A stretch of 64,000 nt of DNA from assembly GCA_910585625.1 (NCBI GenBank), contig CAJUFQ010000006.1, forward strand, positions 58,701-122,700, given 5' to 3'. The position numbers and the translations under genes were made by a program. Under the pieces are notes generated by a model that did no database searches, was not told where the DNA came from, and worked only from the letters and a program-made list of their open reading frames with translations. This stretch comes from an uncultured Lachnospiraceae bacterium (GTDB lineage: Bacteria; Bacillota; Clostridia; Lachnospirales; Lachnospiraceae). Below are positions 1 through 9,400 of this stretch, in pieces (position 1 is the stretch's first letter; the number at the start of each line of letters is the position of its first letter).

Positions 1-1
1 C

Positions 2-1600
2 CGACAGATTATTTACTGGTTCTACCATGATTACAGCGAGATTTTCACGGAAATCAGCGTGTTCTCACAGAGCATCCCTGAAATGGATTTCTATGTGCGG
101 ATTATCATGGACAGCGATTTGTCAGATTTGCGTTACCTCTACCGGTACGGACTCTATATCTCGGATAATCAGATGAAAGTTGCCGAATTCTTGAACCGTA
201 TGGAGGAACAGGAAATCCAGGCGATGGCGGACACTTACACAGAAGGGTACCGCATGGGGTTTGAAGTGACGGGCAAGGATTTGTCGAAGAAAAAATATGT
301 GGATTTGCGTTATCCCGTGGGGTTTGAGCGGATGATGCGTGCGGCAGTGGGCAATTTCCAGAAGATGGGCCTGCAGCCGGTAGTCTCGCGAATCAGTGAG
401 ACTTCCTTTTCCGGCAGGGGCGGCGGCAGCCCATCGGTGTCAGTATCTTCACCGAACCGTCAATATGACTTCGACCACAAGTCTGACAAGGCAGTATACT
501 TTGATAAAGCTTTCGTGGAGCGGCGTCTGGAAGGCTTAAGGACGGCATATGAGAGGCGTGGGGAAACAGCCGCTCTCTATGCGGGGCCGGCAGTCGTGGA
601 GACTTTTGGGGAAGAAGGATTCCAGCCTTCATCCTGTCCGCAGGCTTGTCAGTTGGATGAAAAGCAGCAGAAGCTGAACGTGTATGCGGCAGGTCAGTCC
701 ATGCAGATTACAAACCAGCATATCCGGGGCGAGGAGCGGAGTTTCACAATCATTGCTTATCCCGTACCGGAAATTGGCCCCAGATTTGAGGAAATTTTTG
801 CCAGGACTGTTACGGTCAATACCCTCGATTACAAGCTATATCAGGATATGCAGCAGAAACTTATCGATGTGCTGGATCGGGGGGTGGCTGTCCGCATTAC
901 TGGTAAGGGCGGGAACAAGACGGATCTGACTGTCGCGCTGCATCCCTTGGAACATCCTGCACGGCAGACGAATTTCGAAAATTGCGTGGCGGATGTCAAT
1001 ATTCCGGTGGGCGAAGTATTCACCACGCCCATGCTCAAAGGCACGAATGGGCGTCTGCATGTGACGCAAGTATACTTAAACGGTATAAAATACCTGGATT
1101 TGGAACTTGATTTTACGGATGGCATGGTCAGCCGCTATTCCTGCCGCAATTTTAGCGATGAAAGGCAGAACCTGTCATTTCTCAAGGAGAACCTGTTAAA
1201 ACACCACGATACGCTCCCCTTAGGAGAGTTTGCAATCGGCACGAATACCACGGCTTATCGGATGGGCTTGGATTACCAGATCCAGGATAAACTGCCAATC
1301 CTGATTGCAGAAAAGACAGGGCCGCATTTTGCAGTGGGCGATACCTGCTACAGCTGGTCGGAAGATACGCCGGTCTTTAACCCGGACGGCAAGGAAATCG
1401 TGGCGCGGGACAATGAAGTCTCCATCCTCAGGAAAGAGGACGTCCGGAAGGCCTACTATAACTGCCATACGGATATTACCATCCCTTATGGGGAGCTTGG
1501 CCGGGTGACCGTCATCTGCCAAGATAAAAGCACGGAAGACATCATCCGGGACGGCAGATACGTGGTGGCAGGGACGGAGGCATTAAACGAGCCGTTGTAA
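2..1600 (+). CDS. M29-type aminopeptidase, 5' end missing
   Basis: The reading frame is open from base 2, so the true start lies left of the window; the GTG at 59 is internal. The C-terminal half matches the M29 thermophilic metallo-aminopeptidase family, which removes N-terminal residues from peptides in the cytoplasm using two metal ions. Family landmarks are a PVGEVFTTP segment (Glu ligand), LPLGEFAIGTN, and EKTGPHFAVGD (His ligand region). The N-terminal ~200 residues are more variable and include a Gly/Ser-rich stretch. No terminator is visible in the 59 bp before the convergent GH18 gene. Family assignment is fairly secure; substrate is unknown. Confidence 0.8.
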   Translation, partial: RQIIYWFYHDYSEIFTEISVFSQSIPEMDFYVRIIMDSDLSDLRYLYRYGLYISDNQMKVAEFLNRMEEQEIQAMADTYTEGYRMGFEVTGKDLSKKKYVDLRYPVGFERMMRAAVGNFQKMGLQPVVSRISETSFSGRGGGSPSVSVSSPNRQYDFDHKSDKAVYFDKAFVERRLEGLRTAYERRGETAALYAGPAVVETFGEEGFQPSSCPQACQLDEKQQKLNVYAAGQSMQITNQHIRGEERSFTIIAYPVPEIGPRFEEIFARTVTVNTLDYKLYQDMQQKLIDVLDRGVAVRITGKGGNKTDLTVALHPLEHPARQTNFENCVADVNIPVGEVFTTPMLKGTNGRLHVTQVYLNGIKYLDLELDFTDGMVSRYSCRNFSDERQNLSFLKENLLKHHDTLPLGEFAIGTNTTAYRMGLDYQIQDKLPILIAEKTGPHFAVGDTCYSWSEDTPVFNPDGKEIVARDNEVSILRKEDVRKAYYNCHTDITIPYGELGRVTVICQDKSTEDIIRDGRYVVAGTEALNEPL

Positions 1601-1659
1601 CGGATGGCATGGCAGGGGACTTGGGGCGGCAGCAAGTTAAAATGATACATTGCCGGAAA

Positions 1660-2847
1660 TCAGAGGATGGCGAAGGTATCGCCCAGCAGCAGCCAGTTTG
1701 CGCGGAACAGCTGCATGATTTGCCAGTAGCTCATGCCCCGCAGCCGGTATTCTTTTACCAGACTGAATTTTGCAGTCAGGCTGCGCACGTCCTCAAACCA
1801 TACTTCATGGGTCAGGCCGTTTTGCATATAGTTGAAATAAGGTGCCTGTGAGATTTCGTCGAACTGGATGGAAGCTCCGTTGGCAATGGCTATCTGCACA
1901 GCCTCTACGTTGCCGATGGTTGTCGCTTTGGAGGAGTCTTTCACATAGGGCAGCGTCCAGTCATAGCCGTAGTTGGGGATGCCCAGGTGGATTTTTTCCG
2001 GGGGGATTTTCGTCAGGGCATATTCCACCACCTGGCGGACCTTGTTTATGGGAGCGACTGCCATTGCCGGACCGTAGGTATATCCCCACTCATAGGTCAT
2101 CAGAAGCACATAATCTGCCGCTTCTCCTAAAAGCGCATAATCTTTTCCTTCATAGAGCAGCCCGCTTTGGGTGTCCGAAACTTTAGGCGCCAATGCCACG
2201 GAGACCGGGTAGCCCAGCACGTTTACGGCAGTCCGTACCTCACGCACGAAATCCGCGAAGGGGAATTTGTCTTCCGGAAGGATATACTCAAAGTCTATGT
2301 CTACGCCTTCAAATCCGCGTTCCCGGATTTGGGCGGTCAGGTTATCGATCAGCTGCCTCTTGGCAGTTTCGCTATTTACCACTTGGGAAATCAGATAATT
2401 GCTGAAACGCCCGTCGGGGCCGAACGGCGTCAGTGTCAGGATGGGCGCCACGCCATAGCTTTTTGCGGCGTCAATCATAAAGGTATCGTCCAGCTGTGGG
2501 GGAACCAATTCGCCTTCCACCGTGAAGCCGTAAGAAAATATGAAGAGGTCGGAGAGATAGGGGAGCGTCTCATTCAGTACCCAGCGGCTGATAAAAGGGT
2601 AGGCGTAGCCGCCCACATAGGCGGGATATAATTCGCTGCCAGGGGAGCCTGGTGTGTTTCCTTCATTTTCAGCGTTGCCCTCCCCATCTGCAGAACCCGG
2701 GGACTGCGAGAGGAGCAGCGCCTGCCCTACGGCCAGTGCGTAAGGATATGTGAGCTGGTTGTCGTAGATGATGGATTGAGCGGAAACGTTCTGGGAAGCG
2801 GCGATGGCGTCCACGCTGTCCCCAGGCTGCACTACATAGATTTTCAT
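1660..2847 (-). CDS. LysM-GH18 spore cortex-lytic enzyme-like glycosidase (YaaH/SleL type)
   Basis: 395 aa. A single LysM domain (residues about 2-47, starting KIYVVQPGDSV) binds peptidoglycan; after a Gly/Asn/Ser-rich linker comes a GH18 barrel with the catalytic signature GVDIDFE (acid Glu about residue 187). There is no signal peptide, as in YaaH/SleL proteins, which are made in the mother cell or forespore and act on cortex muramic-lactam peptidoglycan as N-acetylglucosaminidases in germination. The start was set at the ATG opening the LysM domain, with AAAGGGA about 12 nt upstream; an in-frame ATG 37 codons earlier would add a non-homologous leader. Convergent with the aminopeptidase and divergent from the chemoreceptor. 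A sporulation role is inferred from the architecture. Confidence 0.85.
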   Translation of the reverse strand: MKIYVVQPGDSVDAIAASQNVSAQSIIYDNQLTYPYALAVGQALLLSQSPGSADGEGNAENEGNTPGSPGSELYPAYVGGYAYPFISRWVLNETLPYLSDLFIFSYGFTVEGELVPPQLDDTFMIDAAKSYGVAPILTLTPFGPDGRFSNYLISQVVNSETAKRQLIDNLTAQIRERGFEGVDIDFEYILPEDKFPFADFVREVRTAVNVLGYPVSVALAPKVSDTQSGLLYEGKDYALLGEAADYVLLMTYEWGYTYGPAMAVAPINKVRQVVEYALTKIPPEKIHLGIPNYGYDWTLPYVKDSSKATTIGNVEAVQIAIANGASIQFDEISQAPYFNYMQNGLTHEVWFEDVRSLTAKFSLVKEYRLRGMSYWQIMQLFRANWLLLGDTFAIL

Positions 2848-2870
2848 AGAATCACAGAATCCCTTTTTTC

Positions 2871-2897
2871 TATGATATGTGAGGGGGAGGAAAGCGT
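2871..2897 (-). promoter_or_regulatory. Possible sigma-K/E-like promoter for the GH18/LysM gene
   Basis: On the minus strand an AC dinucleotide lies 16 nt before CATATCATA, fitting the sigma-K pattern AC-N16-CATAnnnTA. Transcription would begin just ahead of the SD. The motif is short and could be chance, but a mother-cell promoter fits a spore enzyme. Confidence 0.3.
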
Positions 2898-2962
2898 TCC
2901 GCAAAAGACGCGTGTGCGTCGTGAAAAATGTGTCATGTATGGTAGATTTTTCGGGCAAAACG

Positions 2963-2971
2963 TGATAGAAT
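2963..2971 (+). promoter_or_regulatory. Extended -10 promoter candidate for the chemoreceptor
   Basis: TGaTAGAAT is an extended -10 element (TGn plus TAGAAT) about 40 nt before the ATG; no good -35 box lies 16-18 nt upstream. No flagellar sigma-D consensus was seen. Confidence 0.35.
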
Positions 2972-3009
2972 CGAACTAATTATGATTATACTTATGAAGG
3001 GAGACCTCT

Positions 3010-5094
3010 ATGAAGAGCATCAAGTCAAAGATTGTATTGGTAGTCATTATGTGTTCCCTGATTTCTACAGTCATCTGTGGAAGCATCAGCATCGTTGAGA
3101 GTTCACGGGTGGCAAAGGAAAGTTCCCGGGACAGGATGGGACTTGTCTGTGAGAACCAGAGCCAGAAGCTTGACAGTATGATGCGGCAGGTATCGCAGTC
3201 CGTGGATACGCTGTACGACCTGGCGTTATCTGAGCTTGACGATTTTGGAAAGTTTAAGTCTGATGCCGGATATGTGGATACTTATACGCAGAAGATTGCG
3301 CCCATGTTAAAGCAGACAGCCGTACATACGCAGGGGGCGATGTCCGTCTATATCCGTTACAATCCGGAATTCACAGAACCCACCAGCGGCGTTTTCTATA
3401 CCCGTGATTCCGCAGACAGCGAATTTCAAGAGGTAGAGCCGACGGATTTCACCATGTATGAGCCGGATGACCTGGAGCATGTCGGTTGGTATTATATCCC
3501 GGTTGGCAATGGGCAGCCGACATGGATGGAGCCGTACCTTAATTCCAATATCAACGTTTATATGATTTCCTATGTCATTCCGATGTTCGTGGATGGCGAA
3601 TCTGTGGGCATCATCGGCATGGATATTGATTTTACCGCATTTACGCAAATTCTGGATACTTCGTCTGTCTTTGAGAGCGGTTATGCATTCCTTGCAAATG
3701 AGCAGGGAGAGATTATGCACCATAAGGAGCTTGAGACGGGAAGCAGCATGGCGGAGGCTGGTCTGGAGGAAATTGCGGCAAGCCTGGCCTTGCCGGATCA
3801 GGAAAAGGTGATTCAGCAATACGCTTGGAAAGGGACAGCTAAGAGCATGTGTTATGCTTCGCTTGTAAATGGCATGAAATTCATCCTTACGGCGCCGACG
3901 GCAGAGTTTGCGGCGCAGGCAAAGACCATGCGGACGCTGATATTGCTTGGAGCAGTCGTGGCGATGGCTGTGGCTGCGTTGGTAGGATTTGTAATCAGCA
4001 TATCGATGACCAGACCGATTCGCCAGATTAATTCTATTGTAAGCGAGACTGCGAAATTTAATTTCACCCATTATAAGTCGAGCGAGAGCTTATACAAGAA
4101 AAAAGACGAGACCGCAAGCATGGCGCATTCACTCCATGATATGCGGGACAGCCTGCGGGGCATGGTAGAGAATATCAGGCAGGCATACACGGACATGGCG
4201 GACAGCATGGATCGGCTGTCGGAGACTACGGAAAAAGTAAACAATATGAGCGAGGACAATTCAGCTACAACGCAGGAGCTGGCCGCAGCCATGCAAGAGA
4301 CGGCGGATACCATGGAGAAGGTTAACAGCACGATTGCGGATATCCGCAACAGGGCGGAGACAATCCGCGGGCGTTCCGACGCAGGCAAGAGTACTTCTGT
4401 GGAAATCAGAGGCAGGGCGGAGAAGCTTATGGGAAGCACCAGGAATGCCAGCCAGCGGACGCAGGAAATGTATGCCAGCGTGCAGGAGAAGACGAGAGAA
4501 GCGATGGAGCAGGCGAAAGCGGTATCCCATATCAATGAACTTACCCAGGCAATCCTGGATATTTCCTCCCAGACCAATCTGCTTGCGTTGAATGCATCAA
4601 TTGAAGCTGCGAGGGCTGGAGAAGCCGGAAGGGGGTTTGCTGTGGTTGCCAGCGAGATAGGCGCACTTGCCGACCAGACTTCGGATGCAGTCGGGGATAT
4701 CAACGGCATCATCGCAGATGTCAATAGTGCGGTCAGCAACATGACCTTATGTCTGGATGAGAGCATGAATTTCCTGGAAGAGACTGTCCTTAAGGATTAT
4801 GGGGATTTCATGCAAGTTGCAGAGCAGTATAGTGTAGATGCGGCTGACGTGGAAGAGAATATGGGCGACATCAACAGCCAGATTGAGACGCTTTTGAACG
4901 CAATCGTAGATATGGCAGACGCCGTTGCGCGTGTGAGTGAGACTACCATGGAGGCGGCGGAGGGCATTACGGAAATCGCCGGGAAAACACAGGAAATGTC
5001 AGGTGTGGTCGGCACGAACAGCGACCTCATTGAACATAACCAGGATAACATTGAAAAACTCAAAGAAATTGTGGCGGCTTTCCATATGCAGTAG
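3010..5094 (+). CDS. Methyl-accepting chemotaxis protein
   Basis: 694 aa transmembrane chemoreceptor. TM1 is about residues 6-28, followed by a ~275-residue extracellular sensor of dCache type, TM2 about 306-330, a HAMP linker, and a long cytoplasmic coiled coil. The conserved signalling tip around residues 515-555 reads ISSQTNLLALNASIEAARAG and binds CheA/CheW. There is no C-terminal pentapeptide for methylase docking. SD GAAGGGAG precedes the ATG. No che or flagellar genes are nearby, so it is probably a stand-alone receptor feeding a distant array. The ligand cannot be told from sequence. Confidence 0.95.
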   Translation: MKSIKSKIVLVVIMCSLISTVICGSISIVESSRVAKESSRDRMGLVCENQSQKLDSMMRQVSQSVDTLYDLALSELDDFGKFKSDAGYVDTYTQKIAPMLKQTAVHTQGAMSVYIRYNPEFTEPTSGVFYTRDSADSEFQEVEPTDFTMYEPDDLEHVGWYYIPVGNGQPTWMEPYLNSNINVYMISYVIPMFVDGESVGIIGMDIDFTAFTQILDTSSVFESGYAFLANEQGEIMHHKELETGSSMAEAGLEEIAASLALPDQEKVIQQYAWKGTAKSMCYASLVNGMKFILTAPTAEFAAQAKTMRTLILLGAVVAMAVAALVGFVISISMTRPIRQINSIVSETAKFNFTHYKSSESLYKKKDETASMAHSLHDMRDSLRGMVENIRQAYTDMADSMDRLSETTEKVNNMSEDNSATTQELAAAMQETADTMEKVNSTIADIRNRAETIRGRSDAGKSTSVEIRGRAEKLMGSTRNASQRTQEMYASVQEKTREAMEQAKAVSHINELTQAILDISSQTNLLALNASIEAARAGEAGRGFAVVASEIGALADQTSDAVGDINGIIADVNSAVSNMTLCLDESMNFLEETVLKDYGDFMQVAEQYSVDAADVEENMGDINSQIETLLNAIVDMADAVARVSETTMEAAEGITEIAGKTQEMSGVVGTNSDLIEHNQDNIEKLKEIVAAFHMQ

Positions 5095-5110
5095 GAGAGG
5101 CATAACATAT

Positions 5111-5166
5111 CCCCAGGATGCAGTCAGGCTTCAAAAGAAGCCGAGCGCAGCCTGGGGAGTTTTTTT
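5111..5166 (+). terminator. Intrinsic terminator after the chemoreceptor gene
   Basis: Outer stem CCCCAGG/CCTGGGG encloses a nested GGCTTC-AAAA-GAAGCC hairpin and runs into TTTTTT. The T-run serves the plus strand only. Confidence 0.8.
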
Positions 5167-5195
5167 GTCTTATAGGAAAGGCCTTGTCACGCTGC

Positions 5196-6206
5196 CTATT
5201 CCAGGTCTTCGTCTACCAGTGCGGCAGTGATGATTGCCATCGAATATACCTCGTCCGCATTACATCCTCTGGACAAGTCGTTGATTGGGGAGTTAAGCCC
5301 TAAAAGGATGGGGCCGTAAGCCTCAAAGTTACCCATGCGCTGTGCAATCTTGTAACCGATGTTGCCGGCATTGATGTCTGGGAAGATGAATACGTTTGCA
5401 TGTCCTGCAACCGGGTCGTCCGGGCATTTGGTGCGTGCGACGCGCGGGGAAACCGCAGCGTCAAACTGCATCTCACCGGAGATGGGAAGATTTGGGTTCA
5501 TAGCTTTTGCCTTGATGGCGGCGTTGTGCATTTTGTCCACATCTTCGCCTGCGCCAGAGCCGAGGGTAGAATAACTGAGGAAGGCAACCTTGGGGTCGAT
5601 GCCGAAGAGCTGTCCGCATTTAGCGGCCTCGATGGCAATCTCTGCAAGCTCGTCCTCATTCGGCTTAATGTTGATGGCACAGTCTGCCATGGCAAGAACT
5701 TCGTTTTCGCCGGTAGCGGAAGGGCGTACCAGGATGAAGCAGGATGATACAATGTTGTGTCCGGGTTTGGCCTTGATTAATTGCAGCGCCGGACGGATTG
5801 TGTCTGCGGTGGTGTAAGTGGCGCCGCCCAGAAGAGAGTCCGCGTATCCCATTTTCACCAGCATAGTTCCGAAATAGTTTCCCTGCAGGAGGACTTCCCT
5901 TGCTCTTTCCGGCTGCAGATTCTTGCTTTTGCGGAGTTCGCAGAGCATTTCCACCATCTTGTCCAGATCGTCAAAATCTTTGGGGTCTATAATCTGTGCC
6001 CCGCGTATGTTGTAACCGTACTCCTCAGCGGCCTCTTCTACTTCTGCCTTGTTGCCGACCAGAAGCGGCGTCAGGAAATTAGAAGCCAAAAGCCGGGAAG
6101 CTGCTTCCAGGATTCGTGGGTCGCTGCCCTCCGTAAAGACAATTCTCTTGGGGTTTTGTTTCAGTTTCTTAATCATTGCGCCAAAACCATGCATGTTCCT
6201 GCTCAT
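5196..6206 (-). CDS. pta: Phosphate acetyltransferase
   Basis: 336 aa, the usual size of short PTA_PTB-family enzymes. It interconverts acetyl-CoA + phosphate and acetyl phosphate + CoA in the cytoplasm, the first step of acetate formation. Landmarks are RIVFTEGSDPRIL near the N-terminus, the LLGGATYTTADTIRPALQ segment, and the C-terminal VARTKCPDDPVAGHANVFIFPD and GNIGYKIAQR motifs typical of Pta. The start has a strong SD (AAGGAGGA, 10 nt upstream). Acetate kinase, often adjacent, is not in the window. Confidence 0.95.
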   Translation of the reverse strand: MSRNMHGFGAMIKKLKQNPKRIVFTEGSDPRILEAASRLLASNFLTPLLVGNKAEVEEAAEEYGYNIRGAQIIDPKDFDDLDKMVEMLCELRKSKNLQPERAREVLLQGNYFGTMLVKMGYADSLLGGATYTTADTIRPALQLIKAKPGHNIVSSCFILVRPSATGENEVLAMADCAINIKPNEDELAEIAIEAAKCGQLFGIDPKVAFLSYSTLGSGAGEDVDKMHNAAIKAKAMNPNLPISGEMQFDAAVSPRVARTKCPDDPVAGHANVFIFPDINAGNIGYKIAQRMGNFEAYGPILLGLNSPINDLSRGCNADEVYSMAIITAALVDEDLE

Positions 6207-6280
6207 AATTATTGATCCTCCTTAAAATATCTGACCTCGCAATCAGCATATAATTTTATTTTTTGTAATTTCCTAATAAT

Positions 6281-6308
6281 AATGTATCACTTTTGGAAAA
6301 TATTTCAA
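6281..6308 (-). promoter_or_regulatory. Promoter candidate for pta
   Basis: Minus strand TTGAAA, 16-nt spacer, TACATT, in the AT-rich region between the divergent pta and RND genes. The -10 is only 4/6 to consensus. Confidence 0.4.
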
Positions 6309-6328
6309 CCAATTTTATACTTTCTTTA

Positions 6329-6357
6329 TTGTATTTTTGCCAAAATCTTTTTATAAT
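6329..6357 (+). promoter_or_regulatory. Promoter for the RND exporter
   Basis: TTGTAT, 17-nt spacer, TATAAT (perfect -10), giving a leader of about 45 nt before the ATG. Confidence 0.65.
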
Positions 6358-6410
6358 GAAGTCTGAAAACTTATTTGTGAGCCGAAAGAGAATGCGCAGG
6401 AGGAAAGCAC

Positions 6411-9400
6411 ATGCTGTCAAAATTCAGTGTTAAGAAACCCTACACCGTAATTGTGGGAATCGTGTTGGTGATTATACTGGGCGCGGTATCCCTGACGAAG
6501 ATGAGTACGGATTTATTGCCGAGCATGAATCTTCCGTATGCAATCGTGGTGACATCCTATACGGGTGCCAGCCCGGAACAAGTGGAAAACGTGGTGACGC
6601 AGCCCATAGAGGCCGCCATGGCAAGTACTTCCAACATCAAGAATATCAGCTCTACGTCGTCGAACAATATGTCCATGGTGGTACTGGAATTTGAGCAGAC
6701 TGCCAATATGGACTCCGTGACCGTGGAAATGCGGGAGAGCCTGGATCAGATCAGCGGATACTGGCCGGGCGAAGTCGGCAATCCTATCATCATGAAGCTG
6801 AACCCGGATATGCTCCCAATCATGATTGCCGCCGTGGAAGTCGAGAATATGGATAATCTGGAAATCAGCGACTATACAGAGAGCGATCTGGTTCCGGAAA
6901 TTGAGAGCGTGGAAGGCGTTGCTTCCGTGACAGGAACCGGGCTGGTGGAGGAGTCTGTGCAGGTCACGCTCAGCCAGAAGAAAATTGATGAGATTAACGA
7001 TAAGGTCAAAGCATCCCTGGATAAGAAATTTGCGGACGCCCAGAGCGAGATGGATTCTGCTGAGGAGGAACTCAGCAGCGGCAAGGACGAACTCAGCAGC
7101 GGGCAGCAGTCGATGGCGAACCAAATCAGCGATGCGCAGAACCAACTGAACGATAAGAAGATTGAGCTTTTCCAGACGGAGACGGATCTGAATAACAAGC
7201 TTGCGGAGCTTAAGGAGGCCAAGAGCCAGGCTGAGGCAGGCATCGGGATGCTGACACAGCTGCAAGGCCAGGCGCAGGAGCTTGTGCAGACGAAGGCCCA
7301 GCTTACAGCGGCAATCGAAGGCATGAAGCTGCAGCAGCAGGATACGAAAGAGCTGGAGGCCCAGCTAGCCCAGGTAGAAGCAGGGTTGGCGCAGATGAAA
7401 GCCCAGCTGGCAGAGCAGGAGGGAAGCACCCTGAAAAAAGACGACTCTGATGAAAAGATGACGTCTTACATAGCCGATTCCATCGTAGCGGCAGAGCAGG
7501 GACTGGTTCAGGTTAACGGAGGGATTGCCGCCATCGAGTCAGGACTTGCCAGCGTGGCGCAGGGAAAAACCACAATCAATGACACGCTTTCTACTTTGAA
7601 CAAGAGCCAGATTTCCGGTTCCGTGGAGATGGGAAGCGCGTCTGCACAGATTGCCAGCGGCGAGGAGAAGCTGAAAGAGGCAAGGGATTCCTTTGAGGAG
7701 ACGAAAAAGGAGGCTTACGATGCTTCTGACCTGAATAAGATACTCACGATGGAGACGCTGACCAACATCCTTACGGCACAGAATTTTTCTATGCCTGCCG
7801 GTTATATCACGGATGAGGGCGAGAGCTACATGGTGCGTGTCGGAGACGCCATAGACAGCATAGACGCTTTAAAGGATATGGTGCTGATGGATCTTGGCAT
7901 GGACGGCGTGGATATTATACGCCTGTCGGATGTGGCGGATATTGTATTGACTGACAACTCCCAGGATTCTTACGCGCGCCTCAATGGCAGGCCCGGCGTC
8001 ATGCTTTCCATAGAGAAACAGACGGGGTATTCCACAGGGGACGTGACGGATCGTGTTTACAAGAGATTTGAGAGCCTGAAAAAGAGCAATGAGGATCTTC
8101 AGGTATCAGTGCTGATGGATCAGGGCATTTACATTGACATGATTGTGGATTCTGTGCTGAACAATATGGTTGTCGGCGCAATCCTGGCTGTCATTATCCT
8201 CCTGCTTTTCCTCAAAGACATCAAGCCTACCTTGGTCATTGCCTGCGCCATACCGGTCTCAGTCGTCTTTGCTGTAGTGCTGATGTATTTCAGCGGCGTG
8301 ACGCTGAATATGATTTCTCTTTCCGGCCTTGCCTTGGGGATTGGGATGTTGGTGGATAATTCCATCGTGGTAATTGAGAATATCTACCGTATGCGTGGCG
8401 AAGGGCTTTCTGCCAAGAGGGCGGCGGTAGAAGGGGCCAAGCAGGTCAGCGGGGCGATTACAGCCTCTACCCTGACGACGGTCTGTGTGTTTGCGCCTAT
8501 TGTATTTGTGGAAGGGATAACCAGGCAGCTGTTTGTGGACATGGGGCTGACGATTGCCTACACGCTGCTGGCAAGTCTGGTGATTGCCCTGACTTTCGTG
8601 CCGATGATGGGATCGAGGATGCTGCGCAAGACGAAAGACATCAGGCATCCCTGGTTTGATAAGATTCAGGACGTATACGGCATAGCGCTTGGCAAGCTGC
8701 TTAAGGTCAAGCCGCTGGTGCTGCTGGTGATGGTAGCGCTGCTTATTGCCAGCGTGTGGGGATCCCTTGCGAAGGGGACGGAATTCATGCCCGATATGGA
8801 GAGTACGCAGATGACGGTCACCATCACGCCGCCGGAGGATGCAGAATTTTCCGAAGCGTGCGAGCTTGCAGATGAGGTGACAGAGAAGGTCATGGGCATT
8901 TCTGATGTGGAATCTGTGGGGGCCATGGCAGGAGGAGGCGGAATGGCGTCCGGGCTTATGGGCGGCAGCAGCGGGAACGATATCAGCCTCTATATACTTG
9001 TGAAGGAGGACAAGGAGCTTTCCAATGATGAAATTGCAGAAGAGATACGCAGCCTGACCAAGGACACGGAAGCGGAAATCAGCATCAGCACATCCGAGAT
9101 GGACATGGGGGCTTTGGCGGGAGAAGGCATCACGGTACAGATACGGGGCCGTGACCTGGATAAATTGCAATCTATGGCAAATGATATCAGAGAGATTGTC
9201 AGCAAGGTAGAAGGAACCGCAGATGTTGCCACCAATGCGGAGGAGACGGAGAAAGAGTTCCGCATTACTGTGGATAAAGTAAAGGCTGCCAAGTACGGCA
9301 TGACGGTGGCGCAGATTTACCAGATAGTCGGGGAACGGATGGCAGACGACAAATCGGATGATACGATTTCCACGGACATCAAAGACTACGACGTCTACCT

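Noticed and set aside
2167..2631. 154-codon frame on the plus strand
   Set aside because: Antisense to the GH18 domain; no SD and no protein-like pattern.
4071..4766. 231-codon minus-strand frame
   Set aside because: Mirror of the MCP coiled-coil codon pattern; typical antisense artefact.
5095..5195. Bidirectional terminator serving pta
   Set aside because: The hairpin has a T-run only on the plus strand, so it is assigned to the chemoreceptor gene alone.
8259..9170. 303-codon minus-strand frame
   Set aside because: Antisense of the RND exporter; His/Arg-rich composition without motifs.
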